From Pseudorhodobacter antarcticus (GTDB taxonomy: Bacteria > Pseudomonadota > Alphaproteobacteria > Rhodobacterales > Rhodobacteraceae), in assembly GCA_945861995.1 (NCBI GenBank), contig CAMAWZ010000032.1, positions 1-13,576 of the forward strand: a DNA stretch of 13,576 bases, given 5' to 3'. Position 1 is the first letter of the stretch. Every line of letters begins with the position of its first letter. Under the pieces are notes generated by a model that saw nothing but the letters and a program-made list of their open reading frames with translations, was not told where the DNA came from and searched no databases. Position numbers and translations under genes: made by a program. Positions 1-6,088 of this stretch are shown here, piece after piece.

Positions 1-938
1 TCGCTGACCAAATTCACCAGCGTGACAGTATCCACGAGTGCCGCACGCGCCATCAGCCACAGCGTCAGGCGGTTCATGTCATAGGCAATGACCATCGGGC
101 AGGCATTGGCCGCCAGTTCCAGCGACACTGTGCCCGATGCGGCCAGTGCCACATCGGCGGCGGCAAAAGCCCCGCGTTTGGCCTCTGCATCGGTGATTAT
201 CTGCGGCACAATCGGCCAATCAGCGGTTAAATCCCGCACCAAATCGGCCACGCCGCGCACAGTAGGCAAAGCCACGCGCGCGTTTGGATGGTGCGCTTTC
301 ACCAGCCCCAAAACCGCGCCAAAAATCGGCGCAAGGCGCGCAACCTCGCCCCTGCGCGATCCGGGCAGGCATAAGATCAACGGGCCATCCCCTGCAAAAG
401 CGGCCATCTCCTGTGCACTCGCCACGGGTTCAGACACCACAGGGTGGCCTACAAAATCGCAGGTCATCCCCGCCGCCTGCATCAAAGGCGGCTCGAACGG
501 CAACAGCGCCAGCACATGATCAATCACCCGCGCCATATTAACAGCCCGCTTTGGCCGCCACGCCCAAACCGAAGGCGCAACATAATGGATCGTGCGCAGG
601 TCTGGCTGCGCTGTTTTGACCAACCCCGCCACGCGCAAACTAAAATCGGGGCTATCAATGGTGATCAGCGCATCAGGCGCAAGGGCCAGCGCCGCCGCCG
701 CCGTCTGCGCAATGCGGCGTTTGAGCGCGCGGTATTTCGGCAAAACCTCGATGATCCCCATCACCGAAAGTTCTTCCATCGGGAACAGGCTGACCAGCCC
801 CTGCCCCTGCATCAGCGGCCCGCCAACGCCCGCAAAGCGCGCATCAGGGTGCAGCGCGCGCAAGGCCCCCATCAAAGCAGCCCCCAAACGATCGCCCGAA
901 GGCTCGCCCGCGACGATGAAAAAACTTAGCGCGCCCAT
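1..938 (-). CDS. lpxB: Lipid-A-disaccharide synthase LpxB (partial, C-terminus off left edge)
   Basis: LpxB is a peripheral inner-membrane glycosyltransferase of family GT19. It joins UDP-2,3-diacylglucosamine to lipid X, giving the lipid A disaccharide. The window holds 312 codons of a protein usually about 380-390 residues long, and the frame stays open to base 1. Family motifs read in order: EPSGD at residues 12-16, IDSPDF at 95-99 with the Asp matching the conserved Asp98 of the E. coli enzyme, APSVWAWRPK at 121-130, LPFEP at 146-150, FVGHP at 162-166, the LPGSR nucleotide-binding motif at 191-195, and ASGTVSLEL at 267-275. The ATG at 938-936 lies inside the end of lpxI (13-nt overlap), which suggests translational coupling. 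It is the last readable gene of the minus-strand operon. The identification is firm; only the tail is unseen. Confidence 0.96.
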   Translation of the reverse strand, partial: MGALSFFIVAGEPSGDRLGAALMGALRALHPDARFAGVGGPLMQGQGLVSLFPMEELSVMGIIEVLPKYRALKRRIAQTAAAALALAPDALITIDSPDFSLRVAGLVKTAQPDLRTIHYVAPSVWAWRPKRAVNMARVIDHVLALLPFEPPLMQAAGMTCDFVGHPVVSEPVASAQEMAAFAGDGPLILCLPGSRRGEVARLAPIFGAVLGLVKAHHPNARVALPTVRGVADLVRDLTADWPIVPQIITDAEAKRGAFAAADVALAASGTVSLELAANACPMVIAYDMNRLTLWLMARAALVDTVTLVNLVS

Positions 939-1720
939 AGGGTTAGGCCTGCAGCGTTGGCAGCGGCTTGCATAGCTGGCAGATCAAGGCAAATCACATC
1001 GCCCGCGCGCCACACAATCGCGCCAAGGCCAGCACGGGCGGCATTGGCCACAGTGGCGGGGCCCAGCGTGGGCAGATCAATGCGCAGATCTTGGCCCAGC
1101 TTGGCCGATTTATAGAAAACCCCGCGTGCAGCAGGGCGCAGATCGCCAAGGCCGCAGACGCTGGCCAGCATCGCATCCGTGCCAGAGATCACCTCAACCG
1201 CCAAACACAGGCCGCCCGCCACAACGCAGCCCTGCCCCACATCCTCCGCCCCCAATGCTGCAACAATGGCTTCGGCGCGTGCGCCGTCGCTGTGCATATC
1301 GGCGGTCAGCGCCCCCGCATAAACCCCTGCAGCAGGGATCAGCGCTGGCGCAATTTCGGCCACGCCCTGAACGCCAAACCCCGCCTCTTCAAAAATACCA
1401 ATCACAGCGCGCAAGGCCCCATCATCGCCCTGCCCCATCGCCGCCAGCAGGCGCGGCACCATCTGCGCGGTGACAGGGTCAAACAGGCTGGGGTCAAGAC
1501 GCGGGCGTTTGACCGCCCCCGCAAAGCACACCAGCGTGATGCCACGGTTTTCCAAGTCGCGCAGAAACAGCGCAAGGCGTTCAAGACGAAAGGTCAGATC
1601 AACCGCGACCCCATCCGGCGCAAACCCGTCCAGCGCGCAGATAAACGGGCGGGCGGGCATAGCCGCCAGCAGCGCAGCAGGCAGCGCCCCCTGCCCTGCA
1701 ATCAGCGCCAAACCACTCAT
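926..1720 (-). CDS. lpxI: UDP-2,3-diacylglucosamine pyrophosphatase LpxI (DUF1009 family)
   Basis: LpxI hydrolyses UDP-2,3-diacylglucosamine to lipid X plus UMP. It is the alphaproteobacterial replacement for LpxH and is unrelated to it in sequence. The 264-residue product has the expected family length. It opens with the short nucleotide-type strand MSGLALIAGQGALP. It carries FAGAVKRP near residue 67, a VVAGGLCLAVEVISGTDAML stretch in the middle, and a conserved DLPTLGP block at about residues 215-221, the area where the family's essential Asp is known to lie. Its ATG overlaps the lpxA stop (ATGA at 1717-1720), and its 3' end overlaps the lpxB start. It therefore sits exactly between the enzymes that make and use its substrate and product. 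The call rests on the family motifs and on this position. Confidence 0.93.
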   Translation of the reverse strand: MSGLALIAGQGALPAALLAAMPARPFICALDGFAPDGVAVDLTFRLERLALFLRDLENRGITLVCFAGAVKRPRLDPSLFDPVTAQMVPRLLAAMGQGDDGALRAVIGIFEEAGFGVQGVAEIAPALIPAAGVYAGALTADMHSDGARAEAIVAALGAEDVGQGCVVAGGLCLAVEVISGTDAMLASVCGLGDLRPAARGVFYKSAKLGQDLRIDLPTLGPATVANAARAGLGAIVWRAGDVICLDLPAMQAAANAAGLTLWAR

Positions 1721-2514
1721 TTCGGCCCAAGGAATGATCTATCGGATTGCGATAGAATGAATTCTACAATCTCGCGCACCTGCGCAGAAGGAGAGCTTTC
1801 CGACAAGGCGCGAGCGCGTTCTACAAAACTGCCCTCCCCCCCCGCCAATGCCGCATAGGCCGCGCGCAGGGCGGAGATTGCGCTGCGATCCAAACCGCGC
1901 CGCTTTAGCCCCACCAGATTAAGCCCGTCCAGCACCCCGCGCGGCCCCTGCACAAGGCCATAGGGAATCACATCATTGGTCACCATGGTCAGCGCGCCAA
2001 TCATCGCGCCATGTCCGATGCGCACGAATTGATGAATGCCCGACAGACCGCCGATCACCACATCATCGCCAATCACGCAATGCCCCGCTATGGCCACCCC
2101 ATTCGCCAGCACAATCCGATTGCCAAGTTGCGCGTCATGGCCCACATGCGCGCCTGTCATAATCAAACAGTCGTCGCCCACGCGGGTTACCCCGCCCCCG
2201 CCGTCTGTCCCCGTGTTCAACGTGGCCCCTTCGCGGATACGGCAACGCGCGCCCACAATCAGGCGCGTCCGCTCGCCCTTATACTTAAGATCCTGCGGAA
2301 TTTCACCCACGCAGGCATAGGGGTAAATCACTGATCCGCCCCCAACATCCGTCCAACCTGTCACCACCGCATGGGATTTCACAATCACATCCGCACCAAG
2401 GCGCACTTCGGCGCCAATAATGGAAAACGGGCCAATTTGGCACCGCGGGCCAATATGCGCGCCCGCCTCGATCACCGCCGAGGGGTGGATTGTGGCATCA
2501 GGCGCGATGGTCAT
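1717..2514 (-). CDS. lpxA: UDP-N-acetylglucosamine O-acyltransferase LpxA
   Basis: LpxA is the first enzyme of lipid A synthesis. It is a cytosolic trimer that moves an R-3-hydroxyacyl chain from acyl-ACP to the 3-OH of UDP-GlcNAc. The 265-residue protein is normal length. The first 190 or so residues are hexapeptide repeats of the left-handed beta-helix (for example HPSAVIEAGAHIG), followed by an alpha-helical tail. His123 and His126 in GAHVGHD match E. coli His122 and catalytic His125, and His161 in HQF matches His160, so the alignment offset is a constant +1. On that offset Ala174 occupies the E. coli Gly173 position that measures acyl chain length. A run of eight G lies near codon 225. 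The start overlaps the fabZ stop as ATGA and the stop overlaps lpxI as ATGA. Confidence 0.97.
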   Translation of the reverse strand: MTIAPDATIHPSAVIEAGAHIGPRCQIGPFSIIGAEVRLGADVIVKSHAVVTGWTDVGGGSVIYPYACVGEIPQDLKYKGERTRLIVGARCRIREGATLNTGTDGGGGVTRVGDDCLIMTGAHVGHDAQLGNRIVLANGVAIAGHCVIGDDVVIGGLSGIHQFVRIGHGAMIGALTMVTNDVIPYGLVQGPRGVLDGLNLVGLKRRGLDRSAISALRAAYAALAGGEGSFVERARALSESSPSAQVREIVEFILSQSDRSFLGPK

Positions 2515-2978
2515 GCTTTGGGCACATCGAACATGGCCATAAACTCGGCCTCGCAGGCAAGTTCGCCCTCAACCATCGCACGGCCTTCAAATTTCCACAC
2601 GCGCCCGCCGCCGCGCAGCGCGCGCACGTGCAATTCCATCACATCACCCGGCACAACCTTGCGGCGGAACTTAACCTTATCAACGCCCATAAAGAAAACG
2701 GTCGCGTTCTTATCGACCAAATCCATCGACAGACCCACCAAAATTCCCGACGTTTGCGCCATAGCTTCCACAATCATCACACCCGGAAAAATAGGCATAT
2801 TCGGGAAATGGCCCTGAAACTGAGGCTCGTTAAAGGTGACGTTCTTTATGCCAACGCAGCTTTCGTTGACAATAAGATCGCGCACCTTATCCACCAACAA
2901 AAAGGGATAGCGATGCGGAATGATACGTTGGATCAGGGCCAAATCGGCGGCCAGAACTGCGGGGGTATCTTCGGCCAT
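2511..2978 (-). CDS. fabZ: 3-hydroxyacyl-[acyl-carrier-protein] dehydratase FabZ
   Basis: FabZ is the cytosolic hot-dog-fold dehydratase that converts R-3-hydroxyacyl-ACP to trans-2-enoyl-ACP in fatty-acid elongation. It draws on the same hydroxyacyl-ACP pool that LpxA uses. The 155-residue product is close to the 151 of E. coli FabZ. The catalytic pair is visible as His57 in QGHFPNMPIFPG and Glu71 in VEAMAQTSG, and PHRYPFLLVD sits at residues 21-30. I chose the ATG at 2978 although the frame is open a further 25 codons upstream. A strong AGGAGAGG lies 2 nt before this ATG, and the extra residues do not resemble the family. The stop overlaps the lpxA start. Upstream is skp, with no lpxD between them. 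Confidence 0.97.
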   Translation of the reverse strand: MAEDTPAVLAADLALIQRIIPHRYPFLLVDKVRDLIVNESCVGIKNVTFNEPQFQGHFPNMPIFPGVMIVEAMAQTSGILVGLSMDLVDKNATVFFMGVDKVKFRRKVVPGDVMELHVRALRGGGRVWKFEGRAMVEGELACEAEFMAMFDVPKA

Positions 2979-2980
2979 GA

Positions 2981-2988
2981 CCTCTCCT
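2981..2988 (-). promoter_or_regulatory. Ribosome binding site of fabZ
   Basis: On the minus strand this reads AGGAGAGG, followed by TC and then the ATG at 2978-2976. It is the strongest Shine-Dalgarno sequence in the window, and it decides the fabZ start in favour of the short form rather than the ATG at 3053. Confidence 0.8.
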
Positions 2989-3065
2989 GGGCGATAAACA
3001 ATGTGCAGATCACTAGCAATGAATGGCCAAACTGGCAAGGCGATGATGGGCAAATGGCCGCAGGT

Positions 3066-3623
3066 CTATTTCGTACCGTCGCCCAAAACGTCATCGATGC
3101 GGGCCACCACCGCGTCCGTCACATCCAGCCCCCGAAGCGATACAATAACCGCCCCCTTGTCAATGATCGCAGCCGCGCCGCGTTCCACCATAAAATCGCC
3201 CAAAACCTGCGCCGCCACGGTGAAAAACTGCTTACGCCCGTCCTGCTCTTTCAGGCGCAGTGCCTCGACTGCGGCCGCGTTTTGCGCCCGTAGGTCTTGC
3301 GCCTTTTTGTCAAAGGCGGCGGCGAGAGGGGCAAAATCAACTGCGGTCATTTCGCTGCGCTTTTGCGTCAGCGCGCGTTCTTCGTCCTCTAGCTCGGCAT
3401 CGATGCGGCGGCTATCGGCCTCCAGTTTTCCCAGCTCTTCGGCAACACGCGCGCGCAGCGCCTTGCCGTATAGGCTGCGCTGGTACAGCGCATCCTGATC
3501 AATCGTCAAAATAGGCGACGGAGCCTGCACATCAGGGCTGCTTTGCGCCAGCACTGACCCTGCGGTCAGGCCCGCGGCCAAAACTGCCGCAACGCAACAC
3601 CCACGCGCAATTCGCCCGACCAT
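3066..3623 (-). CDS. skp: Periplasmic chaperone Skp/OmpH family
   Basis: This is an OmpH/Skp-type chaperone, predicted to hold unfolded outer-membrane proteins in the periplasm and pass them to the BAM complex. The 185-residue product begins with a clear Sec signal peptide: MVGRIAR, then a hydrophobic core, with likely cleavage after SVLA at about residue 26. A highly charged helical region follows at roughly 45-135 (for example EELGKLEADSRRIDAELEDE). This corresponds to the long alpha-helical tentacles of Skp. The C-terminal part (IIDKGAVIVSLRGLDVTDAV) resembles the strand-forming end of the family. Skp proteins diverge strongly, so the assignment leans on architecture and on position, 1 nt after the bamA stop. 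No good Shine-Dalgarno lies before its ATG, so it may depend on termination-reinitiation from bamA. Confidence 0.88.
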   Translation of the reverse strand: MVGRIARGCCVAAVLAAGLTAGSVLAQSSPDVQAPSPILTIDQDALYQRSLYGKALRARVAEELGKLEADSRRIDAELEDEERALTQKRSEMTAVDFAPLAAAFDKKAQDLRAQNAAAVEALRLKEQDGRKQFFTVAAQVLGDFMVERGAAAIIDKGAVIVSLRGLDVTDAVVARIDDVLGDGTK

Positions 3624-3624
3624 C

Positions 3625-5910
3625 CTAGAACTTGGTCGAAAGGGTCAGCTCAAAATCTTGGCTGATGTCGAAGCTTTCCTTTTGCAGCGGACGCGAAAAG
3701 TTCATGCGCAGCGGGCCAATTGGCGTTGTCCACAAAATTGCCAGACCTGCGGCCGAACGCAGCGCGCGGTCAACGCCCTGCGCTGAACCCACGTCATCCA
3801 AACCCCAGACCGATCCCATATCCACAAACGCGCCGCCCGTTATGCCATATTCTTCGGGCAGACCCAGTGGGAATTCTGCCTCAAAGCGCACGGACGCAAA
3901 CATATTGCCGCCCAAAGCATCACCAGCTTCGCGCGGGCCAATGCCATTGCGTTCAAACCCACGCAATCCCCCAGCATCAAAGAAACGATCCGTCACGCGG
4001 CTGGTATAGCCGTTCAACGATGTGATGGCACCGCCTTCGGCCACGGCCCGCAGCGTCACCTCTTCGTTGAAAATCTTGGTTTCGGCAACGGCCAGTGCGT
4101 TGGTCGAGACATAATTTACATCCCCGCCCAAGCCCGCAAAATCCTGCCCAAAACGCAGCAAAAACCCGCCGTTGGGCAGTTCGGCATTTCGGGTATCAAA
4201 GTTCAGCGTATAGCCCAACCCAGATGTCAGCTCGTTTCCGCGCGCAGCTTCTGCAATGATCAGATCCGAGGTCGAACTGGCGTTCACCACACCTTCACGC
4301 GCCACGCGATACCGCAGTTCTAGCCGCGTCTGCTCGCCCACGGGAAATTCCAGCGCAGGGGAAATTGTGGCAATCTCGGTGTCGTAATTTGAATCTGCCT
4401 GAGTTGTGGTTTTATATTCGCCATTCAGTTTGAACCGCAAATTGCGGCCCAGCAGCGCAGGTTCGCTAAAGCCCAATACATACTCTTCCGAATCGCGCGT
4501 GGCCGTGACATTCACATTCAACGACTGACCGCGGCCCAAGAAATTGGTCTCGGAATAACCCAGCAAAATTCCGCCGCCACTGTTGGTGCCGTAAGTCACC
4601 CCAAAAGACAGCGACCCTGTTGGCGTTTCTTCCACATCAACATTCACCACCACTTGTTCAGTGCTAGACCCTTGCGACGCATCCACACTTGCGGTCGCGA
4701 AAAAGCCCAAGGCGCGAATGCGCTCGGCGGCTTGACGAATTTCGCGGGGGTTAAAGGCATCCCCTTCCGAGGATTTGAACTGGCGGCGCACAACTTGGTC
4801 AAGCGTCGTCGTATTGCCTTCAATATCAATGCGTTCCACGAACACCCGCTCGCCGCGCTTTAGCACCAAATCCAAATCAATGGTCTGCGTGTCTGCATTG
4901 CGCGTGATGCGCGGTTCAACTTGAACAAAGCTAAGATCTTTGCGAATTGCCAAGTCTTCAAGGCGGGCGATACCGCTTTCAATCAAAGACGGCGAATAGA
5001 TTTCACCTGAGTTCAAGCGCAGGGCTGCCGCAAAATCTGCGGTGTCCACGTCTGCAATTTCCGACAGAACATTCACTGCGCCGAAACTATATTGCGCCCC
5101 TTCGCGCAGCGTGAAGGAGATGAACGATGCATCGCGCTCGCGGCTCATGTCTGCGGTGGCATCGATCACTTCAATATCGGCATAGCCCCGCGACAGATAA
5201 AAATCGCGCAGCATTTGCTTGTCTACTTCCAACCGCCCAGCATCAAAGGTGTCGCGGCGGATCAATTGGCGGAAAAATCCCGCTTGTTTGGTTTGCAGCA
5301 CTTGGCGCAAGCGGCGATCTGAAAAATCGCGGTTGCCAATAAAGGCGATGCTTTCGTTTTCAACAACGCGCCCTTCAATGATTTCAAACACCAAATCCAC
5401 ACGGCCCGCCCCGCGCGGAATGATTTTCGGTTCGACCGAGGCGGCAAGACGGCCGCGCGCGCGGTACAGTTCTGTGATGGTGGCAGCATCTTCTTCGGCA
5501 GTGGCCGCCGAAAACACGCGGCGCGATTGCGACGAAATCGCCGCTGCCAATTCTTCGTCCTTCAGGCGTTTATTGCCCTGAAAATCCAAAACGCTGATGA
5601 TCGGCAGTTCTTCAACTTTGATCGTCAAAGTCGCCCCGCTTGGTACAAAATCCACCGAGGCAAACAGCCCAGAATCAGTAACACGCTGCAAGGCATCGTT
5701 CAATTGCGCCGCCGTCAGGGTCGCGCCCTGTTCAATGCGGGCAAATTTCAGGATCGAGGCGGTGTCAACGCTTTCATTGCCCTGCACCTGCACACTGCTA
5801 AAGGCGTAATCCTGCGCCATAGCAGGCAACAGCGGCAACACCGCAAGGCCAATGGCCGCCACAACCGCAACGCGCATCCCGTAAGATGCTTTCAAAAGTG
5901 CCTTGATCAT
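3625..5910 (-). CDS. bamA: Outer membrane protein assembly factor BamA (Omp85)
   Basis: BamA is the core of the BAM machine that folds and inserts beta-barrel proteins into the outer membrane. From the ATG at 5910 the product is 761 residues, within the usual range. It has a signal peptide (MIKALLKASYGMR, hydrophobic core, likely cleavage after PAMA at about residue 32). About five POTRA domains follow (first FSSVQVQGNESVDTASILKF, last ERVFVERIDIEGNTTTLDQV), then a 16-strand barrel domain from about residue 430. The conserved loop-6 RGF motif is present as LRGF at 649-652. The chain ends in the typical aromatic C-terminal signal, Phe. The frame is open 25 codons further upstream, but those residues precede the signal peptide and are unlikely to be translated. 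A second candidate start is the Met 12 codons inside. The 178-nt gap upstream suggests a promoter or control region of its own. Confidence 0.97.
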   Translation of the reverse strand: MIKALLKASYGMRVAVVAAIGLAVLPLLPAMAQDYAFSSVQVQGNESVDTASILKFARIEQGATLTAAQLNDALQRVTDSGLFASVDFVPSGATLTIKVEELPIISVLDFQGNKRLKDEELAAAISSQSRRVFSAATAEEDAATITELYRARGRLAASVEPKIIPRGAGRVDLVFEIIEGRVVENESIAFIGNRDFSDRRLRQVLQTKQAGFFRQLIRRDTFDAGRLEVDKQMLRDFYLSRGYADIEVIDATADMSRERDASFISFTLREGAQYSFGAVNVLSEIADVDTADFAAALRLNSGEIYSPSLIESGIARLEDLAIRKDLSFVQVEPRITRNADTQTIDLDLVLKRGERVFVERIDIEGNTTTLDQVVRRQFKSSEGDAFNPREIRQAAERIRALGFFATASVDASQGSSTEQVVVNVDVEETPTGSLSFGVTYGTNSGGGILLGYSETNFLGRGQSLNVNVTATRDSEEYVLGFSEPALLGRNLRFKLNGEYKTTTQADSNYDTEIATISPALEFPVGEQTRLELRYRVAREGVVNASSTSDLIIAEAARGNELTSGLGYTLNFDTRNAELPNGGFLLRFGQDFAGLGGDVNYVSTNALAVAETKIFNEEVTLRAVAEGGAITSLNGYTSRVTDRFFDAGGLRGFERNGIGPREAGDALGGNMFASVRFEAEFPLGLPEEYGITGGAFVDMGSVWGLDDVGSAQGVDRALRSAAGLAILWTTPIGPLRMNFSRPLQKESFDISQDFELTLSTKF

Positions 5911-5938
5911 AACGCCGCGTCCCCAACTTGTCTGTTCA

Positions 5939-5956
5939 AAACTGCCTGTGCAGTTT
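5939..5956 (-). repeat. Perfect 7-bp stem-loop in the bamA leader
   Basis: AAACTGC and GCAGTTT form a perfect 7-bp inverted repeat around a 4-nt loop. It lies about 30-45 nt upstream of the bamA ATG. In the bamA transcript it would be a small hairpin just 5' of the translation start, followed by UUUU across the stem end. It could be a leader structure or a protein operator. No ligand-binding RNA family is recognised. Confidence 0.5.
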
Positions 5957-5958
5957 GC

Positions 5959-5967
5959 TGTGGATAA
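5959..5967 (-). promoter_or_regulatory. DnaA-box match TTATCCACA upstream of bamA
   Basis: The minus strand reads TTATCCACA, an exact match to the DnaA 9-mer consensus TTATNCACA. It lies 50 nt upstream of the bamA start and overlaps where a -10 would fall downstream of the TTGACA at 5993-5988. One 9-mer may be chance, and I saw no second box nearby, so this is not an origin. Confidence 0.4.
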
Positions 5968-5993
5968 GTAACCATGCTGGCCCAAATTGTCAA
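5965..5993 (-). promoter_or_regulatory. Candidate sigma-70-type promoter for bamA
   Basis: A perfect -35 hexamer TTGACA (5993-5988) is followed at 17 bp by TACTTA (5970-5965), which is a poor -10. Alphaproteobacterial housekeeping promoters often keep the -35 and relax the -10, so an internal promoter driving bamA and downstream genes is plausible but unproven. Confidence 0.35.
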
Positions 5994-6003
5994 AGACCTA
6001 AGA

Positions 6004-6021
6004 CACTTTTTAGACAAAGTG
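6004..6021 (-). repeat. Small inverted repeat in the rseP-bamA spacer
   Basis: CACTTT and AAAGTG form 6-bp arms around a 6-nt loop. It lies between the larger inverted repeat and the candidate TTGACA. It is AT-rich and weak as RNA, and could equally be a protein-binding dyad. Confidence 0.35.
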
Positions 6022-6030
6022 GTGCAGATG

Positions 6031-6067
6031 TGCTGCGCAGGCGGCAAAAGCCCTATTCTGCGCAGCA
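6031..6067 (-). terminator. Strong stem-loop downstream of rseP (terminator-like, no U-tract)
   Basis: TGCTGCGCAG and CTGCGCAGCA are perfect 10-bp inverted arms around a 17-nt loop. The loop itself contains a GGC-AAAA-GCC mini-stem. It lies 21 nt after the rseP stop on the minus strand. In the rseP transcript it would form a very stable, nested hairpin, but the bases that follow (CAUCUGCACC) are not U-rich, so classical intrinsic termination is not supported. A role in attenuation, RNA processing, 3'-end protection of the upstream message, or protein binding is as likely. Confidence 0.5.
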
Positions 6068-6088
6068 ATATACATATAAATCAATAAT

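Noticed and set aside
968..1858. Long open frame on the plus strand opposite lpxI and lpxA (296 codons)
   Set aside because: It lies entirely antisense to confidently identified genes. Its composition (rich in Arg, His, Gln, Ala, Pro) is what the antisense frame of GC-rich coding DNA gives, and it has no recognisable domain.
3053..3053. Upstream ATG for a longer fabZ (180 residues)
   Set aside because: The ATG at 2978 has an excellent AGGAGAGG and gives the normal family length; the extra 25 residues are not family-like.
2490..3293. Plus-strand open frame across fabZ and the start of skp
   Set aside because: It is a shadow of fabZ and skp, with no ribosome site or domain, and crosses two real genes.
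3066..3623. skp considered as a lipoprotein because of the Cys-Cys near the N-terminus
   Set aside because: The cysteines precede the hydrophobic core, and there is no lipobox at the cleavage region (SVLAQSS).
5911..6088. rseP-bamA spacer considered as a replication origin
   Set aside because: Only one DnaA-box match is visible, with no cluster of boxes and no origin-type neighbours such as hemE, parA or dnaA.
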